The notes below the pieces were generated by a model. That model was given only the letters and a program-made list of their open reading frames with translations, made no database searches and was not told the origin of the DNA. A stretch of 64,000 nt of DNA from Pigmentiphaga litoralis (GTDB lineage Bacteria; Pseudomonadota; Gammaproteobacteria; Burkholderiales; Burkholderiaceae_B): positions 62,001 to 126,000 of the forward strand of contig NZ_BMXQ01000002.1 in assembly GCF_014651835.1 (NCBI RefSeq), read 5' to 3'. A program made the position numbers and the translations under genes. This document shows positions 19,333-27,572 of the stretch, one piece after another. Each line of letters opens with the position of its first letter. Positions within the stretch are counted from its first letter, which is position 1.

Positions 19333-20055
19333 TCAGTGCTCGCGGATCAAGGTCATCGAGAACTGATAGCGTCCGGCCGGGTGGTACGAGATCGATGCGA
19401 CGATCACCGTGCCACCCTGGTCGCAGTAATGCCGGGTGATCAGCAATCCCGGTGAATCGGGCGCCACATTGAGCGCCTTGGCAATCCGCGCCGGAATTGC
19501 GCAGGCTGCAATCGTCTGCTCCACCTTTGCAATCCGCCGCCCATAGTGGGCCTCGATCAACTGCGACACCAGCTGATCGGGCTGCGCCAGCACCAGTTTC
19601 CTGATGTCGCGGTAATGCGCATCCACGTACAGGTCCGTCCACACCATCGGATCCTGGTCGGCTTCGCCGCGGGTCGAACTGATCTGCAGCCATCGGGTGC
19701 CCGGGCCGCATCGCAGCACCGACGCCAGCTCGGTATCCATGACCATGTCCTGCACCTTGCGAACATGGCGCGGTGTACGTTCCGCCAACTGCACCAGATC
19801 TTCCAGCGACGACAGCGACTGGCTGTAGCCCGCCGCCCGGTCCGCCGCCAGCACCACGGTTCCGCTTCCACGGCGGCGTGCAATCAATCCGACATCCTGC
19901 AATTGCCGTAGCGCTGCGCGCACGGTGTGCCGGCTTGCCCCGAACTCTTCAGCCAGATCGTTTTCGCTGGGCAACGCCGCGCCGACCGCATAAGTCTGGT
20001 CGGCAATGCGCTGCGCGATGCGCTCTGAAATCTGGCTGTACAGGGTGATCGACAT
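19333..20055 (-). CDS. GntR-family regulator, HutC/UTRA type
   Basis: This 240-residue repressor-type protein has an N-terminal winged helix (SITLYSQISERIAQRIADQTYAVGAALPSENDLAEEFGASRHTVRAALRQLQDVGLI, about 2-70) and a UTRA ligand-binding domain (about 90-235). The ATG at 20055 follows GAGG. The open frame upstream is an unrelated extension. It is divergent from the lyase-Bug-fumarase operon, whose control region contains GTAC-containing repeats (20164-20192), so it probably senses an intermediate of that pathway. Confidence 0.9.
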   Translation of the reverse strand: MSITLYSQISERIAQRIADQTYAVGAALPSENDLAEEFGASRHTVRAALRQLQDVGLIARRRGSGTVVLAADRAAGYSQSLSSLEDLVQLAERTPRHVRKVQDMVMDTELASVLRCGPGTRWLQISSTRGEADQDPMVWTDLYVDAHYRDIRKLVLAQPDQLVSQLIEAHYGRRIAKVEQTIAACAIPARIAKALNVAPDSPGLLITRHYCDQGGTVIVASISYHPAGRYQFSMTLIREH

Positions 20056-20163
20056 CGGAAAAACCTCGGAAACGCACTGGCGCCATTCTATCCGTTGGCT
20101 GTCAGCGCACTGGTATTTCCCCTGAGGCGCATCGATTGACGCCGAGGTATGGACTGCATAAGA

Positions 20164-20192
20164 TGTACGTACAACTTCAATAGAGCGTACAA
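20164..20192 (+). promoter_or_regulatory. Candidate GntR operator before the lyase-Bug-fumarase operon
   Basis: A perfect palindrome, TGTACGTACA (20164-20173), overlaps the first of two CGTACAA repeats (20168-20174 and 20186-20192, 18 bp apart), just before the lyase start. Position and symmetry fit a HutC-type operator, but binding by the adjacent GntR protein is inference. Confidence 0.5.
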
Positions 20193-20197
20193 AAGCC

Positions 20198-21541
20198 ATG
20201 CCCGTATCCGTCCTCGAATCCGCCATGTTCAAAGATATGTTCGGCACGCCCGCCATGCGCGCCGTGTTCGACGACGCCGCCACCATCCGGCGGTATGTCG
20301 AGACCGAAGTGGCGCTGGCGCGGGTCCAGGGACGCCTTGGCATCATCCCCGCGGCCGCTGCACAGGCGATTGAAGCGCGCGCCGATGCCGGCGGCATCGA
20401 CCCCGTGCGTCTGGCGCACGACACCGAAATCGTCGGCTATCCCATCCTGCCGCTGGTGCACCAGCTGTCGGCGCAGTGCGGACCGGAAGGCGAATACCTC
20501 CATTGGGGCGCGACCACGCAAGACATCATGGACACGGCCACCGTCCTGCAGGTCCGCGAGGCGCTCGCCCTGATCGAGACGGATCTGGCGGAACTCGACG
20601 GCATCCTGGACGCCATGGCGCTGCGCTATCGCGACGCGGCCATGGCGGGTCGCACGCACCTGCAACACGCGTTGCCGATCACCTTCGGCTACAAGGCAGC
20701 CGTCTGGTTGCTGATGATCCGGCGGCATCGCCAGCGCCTTGAGCAGCTGCGCCCGCGTGTGCTGATCGGACAGTTCGGTGGCGCGGCGGGCACGCTGGCG
20801 TCCCTCGGCCATGACGGCCTGGGCGTGCAGGCCGCACTCATGGAAGACCTGGGGCTGGAAAGTGCGCCCATCACATGGCATGTGGCGCGTGACGGCCTTG
20901 CCGAAGCCGTGCAGTTCCTTGCGCTGGTCGCCGCGTCGCTCGGCAAGATCGCGCTCGACGTCATGCTGATGATGACGAACGAACTGGGTGAAGCCTTCGA
21001 GCCCTTCGTGAAAGGCCGTGGCGCCTCGAGCACCATGCCGCAAAAGCGCAATCCCATCTCGTGCGAACTGATGTGGAGCGCGTCCAAGACGGTGCGCCAG
21101 CACGCCGGCCTGGCCCTGGACGCGGTGCTGCAGGACTTCGAACGCGCCACCGGCCCCTGGCATATCGAATGGTCCGCCATTCCCGAAGCGTTCGTGCTGA
21201 CCGCAGGTTCCTTGAACCAAGCCCGCTTCATGCTTGCCGGGCTCGAAGTCGACACCGGCCGCATGCGCCGCAACCTCGACCTGTCGGGCGGCTTGATCGT
21301 TGCCGAAGCCGTCATGATGGGACTCGCGCCCCACATCGGCCGGCAAACCGCGCACGACGTCGTGTACGACGCGTGCCGGATCGCGGCCTCGTCGGGACGC
21401 AAGCTCGCCGACGTGCTGACCGAGGACGCCATCGTCTCGGCCCGGCTGGATCGGGCCGCCATCGAATCCCTGTGTGAACCGGCCAACTACCTCGGCAGCG
21501 CGCCCGAGATGGTCGATCGCATGCGCGCCACACGGTACTGA
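20198..21541 (+). CDS. Fumarase/aspartase-superfamily lyase, 3-carboxy-cis,cis-muconate cycloisomerase-like
   Basis: The 447-residue protein has the superfamily signature GASSTMPQKRNP (about residues 274-285), HWGATTQDIMDT and GRTHLQHALPITFG. These place it with PcaB/adenylosuccinate-lyase-like enzymes, which eliminate fumarate from a substituted succinate or isomerise carboxymuconate. No other protocatechuate gene is nearby, whereas a class I fumarase gene follows in the same operon. A C-N or C-O lyase releasing fumarate is therefore at least as likely as a true PcaB. The first gene of the operon, it is 142 bp from the divergent GntR gene. Confidence 0.8.
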   Translation: MPVSVLESAMFKDMFGTPAMRAVFDDAATIRRYVETEVALARVQGRLGIIPAAAAQAIEARADAGGIDPVRLAHDTEIVGYPILPLVHQLSAQCGPEGEYLHWGATTQDIMDTATVLQVREALALIETDLAELDGILDAMALRYRDAAMAGRTHLQHALPITFGYKAAVWLLMIRRHRQRLEQLRPRVLIGQFGGAAGTLASLGHDGLGVQAALMEDLGLESAPITWHVARDGLAEAVQFLALVAASLGKIALDVMLMMTNELGEAFEPFVKGRGASSTMPQKRNPISCELMWSASKTVRQHAGLALDAVLQDFERATGPWHIEWSAIPEAFVLTAGSLNQARFMLAGLEVDTGRMRRNLDLSGGLIVAEAVMMGLAPHIGRQTAHDVVYDACRIAASSGRKLADVLTEDAIVSARLDRAAIESLCEPANYLGSAPEMVDRMRATRY

Positions 21542-21582
21542 GCCGCCAGACGCTCACCCCAACCATCCCTGAGGAGACAACA

Positions 21583-22557
21583 ATGAAGCATTGGTTCGCC
21601 GCACTCGCCCTTTGTGGCGCCTTCATCCCGCCTGTCCAGGCCGCGGATGCGTATCCGTCGCGCCCCATGACGTGGATCGTCCCGTTCGCCCCCGGCGGCC
21701 CCACGGATGCCATGGCCCGCAACATTGCGAGCCAGGTCGGTCAGCAACTCAAACAGACGATCGTGATCGAGAATGCCCCGGGGGCCGGGGGCACCATCGG
21801 CGCGGCCAAGGCCGCCCGCGCGGCGCCCGACGGCTACACCCTGCTGGTCGGACATGTCGGCTACATGGCCGCCGCGCCCGCCATGTACGCAAAGCTGCCG
21901 TACGATCCGGCAAAGGACTTCCAGGCGGTCTTCCGCTTCCCGGATACGCCGTTGGTGCTGATGTCGTCGAGCGCGTCACCGCACAAGACGCTGCCCGAGC
22001 TGATCGCGTACGCAAAGAAGCACCCGGGCAAGATCAACTTCAGCAATGCAGGTGTCGGGTCGACGTCCCATCTGGTCGCCGCCCTGTTTGCCAGCAAAGC
22101 CGGCATCGACATTACGTCGGTGTCGTACAAGGGCGCCGGGCCGGCGCTGAATGACCTGATGGGTGGGCAGGTGGACGCCATGTTCGACCAGACCAATACC
22201 GCGTTGCCGCAGACCCGTGGCGACAAGGTGCGTGCCCTGGGGTTGACGTCGGCCAAACGCATGGACCAGTTCCCTGGCGTGCCGACCATGGGGGAGTCCG
22301 CATTGCCGGGGTTTGACGTGTCCACCTGGTATGGGCTTTACGCGCCGAAAGGCACGCCTGCGGCCGTTGTGCAGACGCTGTACGCGGCGTACGAAAAAGC
22401 GATGCAGGACACCCGGTTCACCGACAAGATGGTCGAGCAAGGCATCGTCATCCTGCCAGCCGACCAGACCACGCCCGCCGCGTTCCAGCGCTACACCGCC
22501 GACGAGATCGTCAAATGGTCGGGCGTGATCAAGCAGGCAGGCATCCGGCTCGATTGA
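21583..22557 (+). CDS. Bug-type tripartite tricarboxylate transporter substrate-binding protein
   Basis: The 324-residue periplasmic receptor has a cleavable signal (MKHWFAALALCGAFIPPVQA, cleavage near 20-21) and the Bug family blocks YPSRPMTWIVPFAPGGPTDAMAR, GAGGTIGAAKAARAAPDGYTLL, HPGKINFSNAG and YKGAGPALNDLMGGQVDAMF. Bug proteins bind small carboxylates. No membrane TctAB partners are adjacent, as is common for Bug genes in this group. GAGGAG precedes the ATG. The gene sits between a lyase and a fumarase gene, so its ligand is probably the pathway substrate. Confidence 0.92.
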   Translation: MKHWFAALALCGAFIPPVQAADAYPSRPMTWIVPFAPGGPTDAMARNIASQVGQQLKQTIVIENAPGAGGTIGAAKAARAAPDGYTLLVGHVGYMAAAPAMYAKLPYDPAKDFQAVFRFPDTPLVLMSSSASPHKTLPELIAYAKKHPGKINFSNAGVGSTSHLVAALFASKAGIDITSVSYKGAGPALNDLMGGQVDAMFDQTNTALPQTRGDKVRALGLTSAKRMDQFPGVPTMGESALPGFDVSTWYGLYAPKGTPAAVVQTLYAAYEKAMQDTRFTDKMVEQGIVILPADQTTPAAFQRYTADEIVKWSGVIKQAGIRLD

Positions 22558-22558
22558 C

Positions 22559-24094
22559 ATGAGTGATACCCCATCGCACGCCTACCCATTGCGCAGCATT
22601 CCCGCCGCCGACGTCGTCGACAGCCTGGCGGCTGCCCTGCAGCGCATCAGTTATGCCCACCCGGCCGACTTCGTGAGCGCGCTCAAGGATGCGTATGCCG
22701 CGGAAACAGAAACGGCGCCACGGGCGGCGCTGCTTCAGTTGCTGGTCAATGCCAAGCTGAGCGCCCGCGCGCTGCGGCCGGTGTGCCAGGACACCGGGGT
22801 GGTCCATGTCTTTTTCAGGGTGGGCATGGACGTGCGGATTCAGGGTGACGACGGCACGCCCACCCCCACGCTTCAGACGCTTGCCAACGAGGCGGTCGCC
22901 CGCGCCTACACCTGTACGAGCAATCCGCTGCGGGCGTCCATGATTCGCGACCCGTTGGGGGATCGCACCAATACCCGTGACAACACGCCGGCCATCGTGC
23001 AGATCGAGATGGTGGAAGGGAACAGCCTGCACATCACCGTCGCGGCCAAGGGGGGCGGCGGGGACGTCAAGGCGCGGTTCACCATGCTCAATCCCAACGA
23101 GTCCGTCGCGGATTGGGTCGTTGATCAATTGCCCGGCATGGGTGCCGGCTGGTGTCCGCCCGGGGTCCTTGGCATCGGCGTCGGCGGCAGTCCGGAGCAG
23201 GCCATGCTGCTTGCCAAACAGGCCTTGTTTACGCCGATCGACATGCACTGCCTGCGTCAGCGCGGAGCACACAATGCGACCGAGCGGCTGCGGCTGGAAC
23301 TGTTCGAACGCATCAACGCGCTGGGGATCGGCGTGCAAGGGTTGGGTGGCGGGCACACGGTGCTTGACGTCAAGATCCGGCATGCGCCGTCGCATGCCGC
23401 GCTGCTGCCCGTGGCCCTGGTGCCCAACTGCGCCGCCACCCGCTTCATGTCGTTCGAACTCGATGGCGCCGGGCCCGCGGCATTCCCGCCCCCGGATCCT
23501 GCCCTGTTCGATGGCATTCCCGATGCCTATCCCGTCACGGGGGCGCTTCCGATCGATCTGGACATCGTCAGCAGATCCGATGTCGCGCAGTGGCGGGTAG
23601 GCCAGCAACTGCTGTTGTCGGGCACGCTCTACACCGCCCGCGATGCGGCCCACAAGCGGCTGGCAGGCATGCTTGAACGAGGCGAAGCCTTGCCCGTGGA
23701 CCTGCAAGGCCGTGCCATCTATTACGTTGGACCCGTGGATCCGGTGGCGGGGGAAGCCGTCGGCCCGGCAGGGCCAACCACGGCCACCCGCATGGATGCG
23801 TTCATGCCGATGTTGCTCGAGCGGACAGGCCTGTTGCTGACCATCGGGAAAGCCGAGCGCGGGCCGGTGGCCGTCGAGGCGATTCGCCAAGCGGGCTCGG
23901 CCTATCTGATGGCGGTTGGCGGCGCGGCCTATCTGGTGTCCAAGGCGATCCGGTCGGCGCGGGTCGTCGCCTTCGCCGACCTGGGAATGGAAGCGATCTA
24001 TGAATTCAAGGTGGAGAACATGCCCGTGACCGTGGCGGTCGATGCACGTGGCCGGTCCATCCACGACTTCACGCTCCGGGTGATATCGGGTTAA
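22559..24094 (+). CDS. Class I (iron-sulfur) fumarate hydratase family protein
   Basis: The 511-residue protein fuses the alpha and beta parts of a class I hydro-lyase. Three cysteines expected to hold a [4Fe-4S] cluster are seen near residues 76 (VCQDTG), 199 (GWCPPG) and 291 (PNCAATRF). The beta part has GRAIYYVGPVDP and TTATRMDAFMP. Fumarate/malate interconversion is the default call, but mesaconate, tartrate or related hydro-lyases share this fold. It starts 1 bp after the Bug stop, so expression is coupled. It may hydrate fumarate released by the upstream lyase. Confidence 0.85.
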   Translation: MSDTPSHAYPLRSIPAADVVDSLAAALQRISYAHPADFVSALKDAYAAETETAPRAALLQLLVNAKLSARALRPVCQDTGVVHVFFRVGMDVRIQGDDGTPTPTLQTLANEAVARAYTCTSNPLRASMIRDPLGDRTNTRDNTPAIVQIEMVEGNSLHITVAAKGGGGDVKARFTMLNPNESVADWVVDQLPGMGAGWCPPGVLGIGVGGSPEQAMLLAKQALFTPIDMHCLRQRGAHNATERLRLELFERINALGIGVQGLGGGHTVLDVKIRHAPSHAALLPVALVPNCAATRFMSFELDGAGPAAFPPPDPALFDGIPDAYPVTGALPIDLDIVSRSDVAQWRVGQQLLLSGTLYTARDAAHKRLAGMLERGEALPVDLQGRAIYYVGPVDPVAGEAVGPAGPTTATRMDAFMPMLLERTGLLLTIGKAERGPVAVEAIRQAGSAYLMAVGGAAYLVSKAIRSARVVAFADLGMEAIYEFKVENMPVTVAVDARGRSIHDFTLRVISG

Positions 24095-24283
24095 GGAAAG
24101 GGGCCCTCATGGTTATCCCTTGGCCAGCGCCATTTCTAACCAAACCGTAACCCCTGAGCAGGCTCAAGATTGAGCAACAGCGGGGCTGACACGCCCATTC
24201 CGCCTTTCCATACGGTAAGGTGCATTCCGGCTTTTGCGGACCGCGCGCTCCTAGACTGGAAGCTCACTAGTCAAGGAGTTGCC

Positions 24284-24481
24284 ATGGTTACGCTACTCAT
24301 CGTTGTGGGTCTCATCGGCGGCACGTGCGCCCTCATTTACGGCATGGTCATGATCGCCATGATGCTCGGCAAAAAGTCCAAACGCGCCGACGCGCAACAG
24401 GTCCTGACGCCGTCATCGGTCAAGCCGGCGTCCGACCTGTCGCCATCGTCCATCAAGCGTGCGCAGTCGACCCCGACCTGA
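24284..24481 (+). CDS. Small single-span membrane protein, unknown function
   Basis: This 65-residue product starts at ATG 24284, seven bases after AAGGAG. A membrane segment (about residues 2-28, VTLLIVVGLIGGTCALIYGMVMIAMML) is followed by a basic, Ser/Pro-rich tail. I do not recognise the family. A longer in-frame version starting at 24170 lacks a ribosome binding site. It stands alone between the fumarase gene and a convergent TetR gene. Confidence 0.55.
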   Translation: MVTLLIVVGLIGGTCALIYGMVMIAMMLGKKSKRADAQQVLTPSSVKPASDLSPSSIKRAQSTPT

Positions 24482-24508
24482 TCGCCATGCGGTCGTCCCG
24501 CCTGCTTC

Positions 24509-25168
24509 TCAGTCGGCTGCCCCCGGTGGACGGCTGAGAAGCGGCCAGACCATGGCCACGCAGAGCGCGATGTTGCGCCGCCGGGTGCGCCGGTCGGGCA
24601 GTTTGCCGGGTTCGACAAGCGCGCGCAGTTGCAGTCCCCCCAACGCGGCGCCCACGATGATGGGCAGCAGCGGCTGGATCGTCCTGGCATTCCATGCCGG
24701 AAAGACGCGGGTGAGTGCGTCGCGCAGATAGCCTTCGCCGCGGTCGAGTGCGGCGGTGAAGAACTGCTGGCTCAGTTCCGGGGCGTGCAGCGTCTCGCAG
24801 ATCGCCAGGCGGGTCATCGCGACCTGCCGCGGCATCAAAATGAAATCGACCAGTCCGCTCAGCACATCCGTCAATGCGGCGCGTGTGTCCGCCACCGCCT
24901 GCCCGCCTTCGTAGGCCAGGATGGGAAAGGCCTCGTTGTCGGCGATCAGGGACGAGAACAGCGTGGCCTTGTCGGCGAACACGGCATACAGCGTTTTCTT
25001 CGACATGCCGCAGGCCTTGGCGATGTCGTCCATGCTCGTGTCGCCATACCCCTTGGCGGTGAACAGGGCTTCGGCAGCGTCGAGGATGCGGCGCCGTCTG
25101 TCGGATGCAGACAACACAGGGGGCCGTCCGGGCCCCTTTTTTTCGGCCATGTCGGGGTCATGCAGCAT
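24509..25168 (-). CDS. TetR/AcrR family transcriptional regulator
   Basis: The 219-residue protein has the TetR N-terminal helix-turn-helix (RRRILDAAEALFTAKGYGDTSMDDIAKACGMSKKTLYAVFADKATLF, about 24-71) and a C-terminal ligand domain of the AcrR/TetR_C_7 kind. It is divergent from a Bcr/CflA efflux gene and probably represses it. ATG 25168 is the first start, and ATG 25150 (MAEKKGPGRPP) is a reasonable alternative. Confidence 0.88.
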   Translation of the reverse strand: MLHDPDMAEKKGPGRPPVLSASDRRRRILDAAEALFTAKGYGDTSMDDIAKACGMSKKTLYAVFADKATLFSSLIADNEAFPILAYEGGQAVADTRAALTDVLSGLVDFILMPRQVAMTRLAICETLHAPELSQQFFTAALDRGEGYLRDALTRVFPAWNARTIQPLLPIIVGAALGGLQLRALVEPGKLPDRRTRRRNIALCVAMVWPLLSRPPGAAD

Positions 25169-25185
25169 GGGATGGGTCGGCAGCC

Positions 25186-25215
25186 TTGATTAAGGAAACT
25201 CAATGGTTCCATAAT
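25186..25215 (+). promoter_or_regulatory. Promoter of the Bcr/CflA gene with overlapping inverted repeat
   Basis: TTGATT (25186-25191) and CATAAT (25210-25215) are 18 bp apart. The spacer holds an inverted pair GGAA-N9-TTCC (25194-25210). It is a plausible site for the divergent TetR protein. Confidence 0.5.
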
Positions 25216-25246
25216 ACGGGCTTCCCCCTCTTTTGACTACACACCC

Positions 25247-26461
25247 ATGGACAAACGCGCATTGCGCATCGCCATCATCCTGGGCGCGCTCAGCGCGCTC
25301 GGGCCGCTGGCCATCGATATGTATCTGCCGGCGCTGCCGATGATGGTCAGCGATCTGGCCACCAACGACGGCGCGGTGCAGCGCAGCCTGATGTCGTTCT
25401 TTATCGGATTGACGCTTGGTCAACTGGTCTATGGGCCCGTGTCGGACAAGGTCGGCCGCAAGCCGGTGATCTATGTCGGGCTGGCGCTGTTCACGCTCGG
25501 GTCGATCGGCTGCGCGATGGCAACGTCCATCGAACAGCTGACCCTGCTGCGACTGGTGCAGGGACTGGGCGGATCGATCGGCATGGTGATCGGCATGGCC
25601 GTGGTGCGCGACCTGTACACCGGTGCGCTGGCGGGCCGGCTCATGGCGCTGATGATCATGGTGCTGGGCATCGCGCCGATTCTTGCGCCGCTGTTCGGCA
25701 GCGTGGTGCTGTCGGTGACGACGTGGCACGTCATCTTCATCGTGCTGGCGATCTACGGCGTGGTGGCGATCGCCGTCGTGGCCCGTTACCTGCCCGAAAG
25801 CCGCATGCCGGAACTGCGCGCGGTCAGCCACCCGTCGGCTGCGTTCAAGCATTACGCCGGCTTGCTGGTCAGCAGCAAGTTCATTCCCTATGTGCTGGCC
25901 CTGGCCCTGGCGCAGGCCGGCTTCTTCGCCTACCTGTCGGCGTCATCGTTCGTGTTCATTTCCTTGCACAGTCTGTCGCCGATGACGTACAGCATCATCT
26001 TCGGCGTCAATGCCGTGGGCCTGATTGCGGGCGCGCAATTGAATGCACGCTATGTGCGCAAGCATGGCGCGGCGAACGTGGTGCGCTGCGCGACGGTTGC
26101 CTATGCGATCGCCGCGGTCGTGCTGGCCCTGGCTGACCAGGCGGGCTACGCCAGCCTGCCGCTGCTGTGCGTGCTGCTGTTCGTGGTCATTACCAGCATG
26201 GGCTTTCTGCTGCCGCCCAGCACCATGCTGGCGATGGAAGCCCATGGCGCGATTGCCGGCACGGCGGCGGCGTTGATGGGCGCCTTCCAGTTCGGTCTGG
26301 GCGCGGTCGGCAGCGCGGTCGTCGCGGCATTGGCCGACGGCACGGCCGCGCCGATGCTGGGTGTGATTGCAGGCTGCGGCGTGGCCGCGGCGCTGGTGGC
26401 GAACCTGGCGTTTCCTAAGCGGACCGCGCCGGCCGGTGCGGGGGCCGCGGCGCACCATTGA
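25247..26461 (+). CDS. Bcr/CflA family multidrug MFS transporter
   Basis: The 404-residue protein has 12 predicted membrane segments. It opens ALGPLAIDMYLPALPMM, has the MFS motif A GPVSDKVGRKPV in the first loop, and shows the drug:H+ antiporter block RLVQGLGGSIGMVIGMAVVRDL. The Bcr/CflA group exports chloramphenicol, bicyclomycin, sulfathiazole and other compounds, and the substrate here is unknown. Control by the divergent TetR gene is likely. A strong terminator follows. Confidence 0.9.
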   Translation: MDKRALRIAIILGALSALGPLAIDMYLPALPMMVSDLATNDGAVQRSLMSFFIGLTLGQLVYGPVSDKVGRKPVIYVGLALFTLGSIGCAMATSIEQLTLLRLVQGLGGSIGMVIGMAVVRDLYTGALAGRLMALMIMVLGIAPILAPLFGSVVLSVTTWHVIFIVLAIYGVVAIAVVARYLPESRMPELRAVSHPSAAFKHYAGLLVSSKFIPYVLALALAQAGFFAYLSASSFVFISLHSLSPMTYSIIFGVNAVGLIAGAQLNARYVRKHGAANVVRCATVAYAIAAVVLALADQAGYASLPLLCVLLFVVITSMGFLLPPSTMLAMEAHGAIAGTAAALMGAFQFGLGAVGSAVVAALADGTAAPMLGVIAGCGVAAALVANLAFPKRTAPAGAGAAAHH

Positions 26462-26495
26462 ACGGCGCGGTCTGAACGGGTCGCGATTCAAAAAG

Positions 26496-26533
26496 AAAGC
26501 GCGCGGAAAAGATGTCTTCCGCGCGCTTTTTTT
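26496..26533. terminator. Bidirectional terminator between the MFS gene and the picA operon
   Basis: A 13-bp perfect stem (AAAGCGCGCGGAA with TTCCGCGCGCTTT) and 8-nt loop is followed by seven T on the plus strand and flanked by A on the other side. It ends both the rightward MFS transcript and the leftward Bug-picA operon. Confidence 0.92.
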
Positions 26534-26576
26534 GCGCTGCTGATGCCGGGGCGCACGGCGGCGCCCCGCAGTCCGG

Positions 26577-27563
26577 TCAGCGTTTACCGATCCCGAACAT
26601 CCCCAAAAACGAACGCCACATGGCTTTCAGGCCGATCGCCAGCATGTTGATTTCCTGGACCGGCTCGTCGTCGGTCACCGCAGTCTGACGATAGACCGGT
26701 GCCGGGGCGGGCGTCGCCGCAGCCGGCGCAGGCGCGGCGGGTGCACCTGCTGTGCTGTGGGTACTGGCTGGCGCGACAGGCGACGCCGCGCCATCCGCGG
26801 CGGCCGCCATGGCGGCCATCGATGCCGGGGCGTGCACGCCGGCTGATGCCGGTGCCGCCGCCGTTGCGGCCGCCACGCCCGCAGCGGGCGCGGCGTGCGG
26901 CGAAGCCGTTGCCGTGTCGGGCGAGATTGTCGAGGTGCCGGTGGGGACGCTTGCTGCACCTGGCAGCACGCTCGAGGGAGCACCCGCAGCAGCGGCATGC
27001 GTACTTGCAGCACCAACGGCACCGGCCGCAACCCCCGCACCAGCCACTGGCGAGCCGGCAGATGCTGCGCCAGGCGCCGCCGCAGCCGCCGTTCCCGCCG
27101 CCGCGCCTTCCGGCTGCGCAAACGACTTCGCCAGGTTCTTCTCGAACTGCTTCAGGATCTGCGCCGCGACTTCCGAGATCATGCCGCTGCCGCGGCCGTA
27201 CTGCGCCACCGATCCGGACAACGCCAGATTGGTCGTGACCAGCACATCGGTGCCGGCACCCGCCTCGGTCAGCGCGAAGCTGAATTCCGACTGCGCGCCG
27301 CCGCGGCCTTTCGGGTCGACGCCCGACCCTTTCAACCACGCAATGTGCGCGGTGTCGTCCTGCTTCACCAGCTCGACCAGGCCGTTGAAGGTCAGCGAGA
27401 CCGGGCCCAGCTTGACGCTGACCGAGCCTTTGTACTTGCCCGGCCCGACGACTTCCGTCAGCTTGGCGCCCGGCAGGCAGGGCATGATGCGCGGCACGTC
27501 CAGCAGCAGCGACCAGGCTTGGTCGATCGGCAGCGGCACGTGAAATTTATTGGTGAATTCCAT
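26577..27563 (-). CDS. CoxG-like SRPBCC protein with long Ala/Pro/Thr-rich tail
   Basis: Residues 1-150 form a CoxG (carbon monoxide dehydrogenase subunit G-like) SRPBCC domain (MEFTNKFHVPLPIDQAWSLLLDVPRIMPCLPGAKL and TNLALSGSVAQYGRGSGMISEVA). A low-complexity Ala/Pro/Ser/Thr stretch of about 140 residues follows. The C-terminus is a short amphipathic segment (LAIGLKAMWRSFLGMFGIGKR) that could touch the membrane. CoxG proteins help recruit or mature molybdenum hydroxylases. This is the last gene of the picA-type operon, 10 bp after the large subunit. Confidence 0.85.
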   Translation of the reverse strand: MEFTNKFHVPLPIDQAWSLLLDVPRIMPCLPGAKLTEVVGPGKYKGSVSVKLGPVSLTFNGLVELVKQDDTAHIAWLKGSGVDPKGRGGAQSEFSFALTEAGAGTDVLVTTNLALSGSVAQYGRGSGMISEVAAQILKQFEKNLAKSFAQPEGAAAGTAAAAAPGAASAGSPVAGAGVAAGAVGAASTHAAAAGAPSSVLPGAASVPTGTSTISPDTATASPHAAPAAGVAAATAAAPASAGVHAPASMAAMAAAADGAASPVAPASTHSTAGAPAAPAPAAATPAPAPVYRQTAVTDDEPVQEINMLAIGLKAMWRSFLGMFGIGKR

Positions 27564-27572
27564 GCGGTTTTC

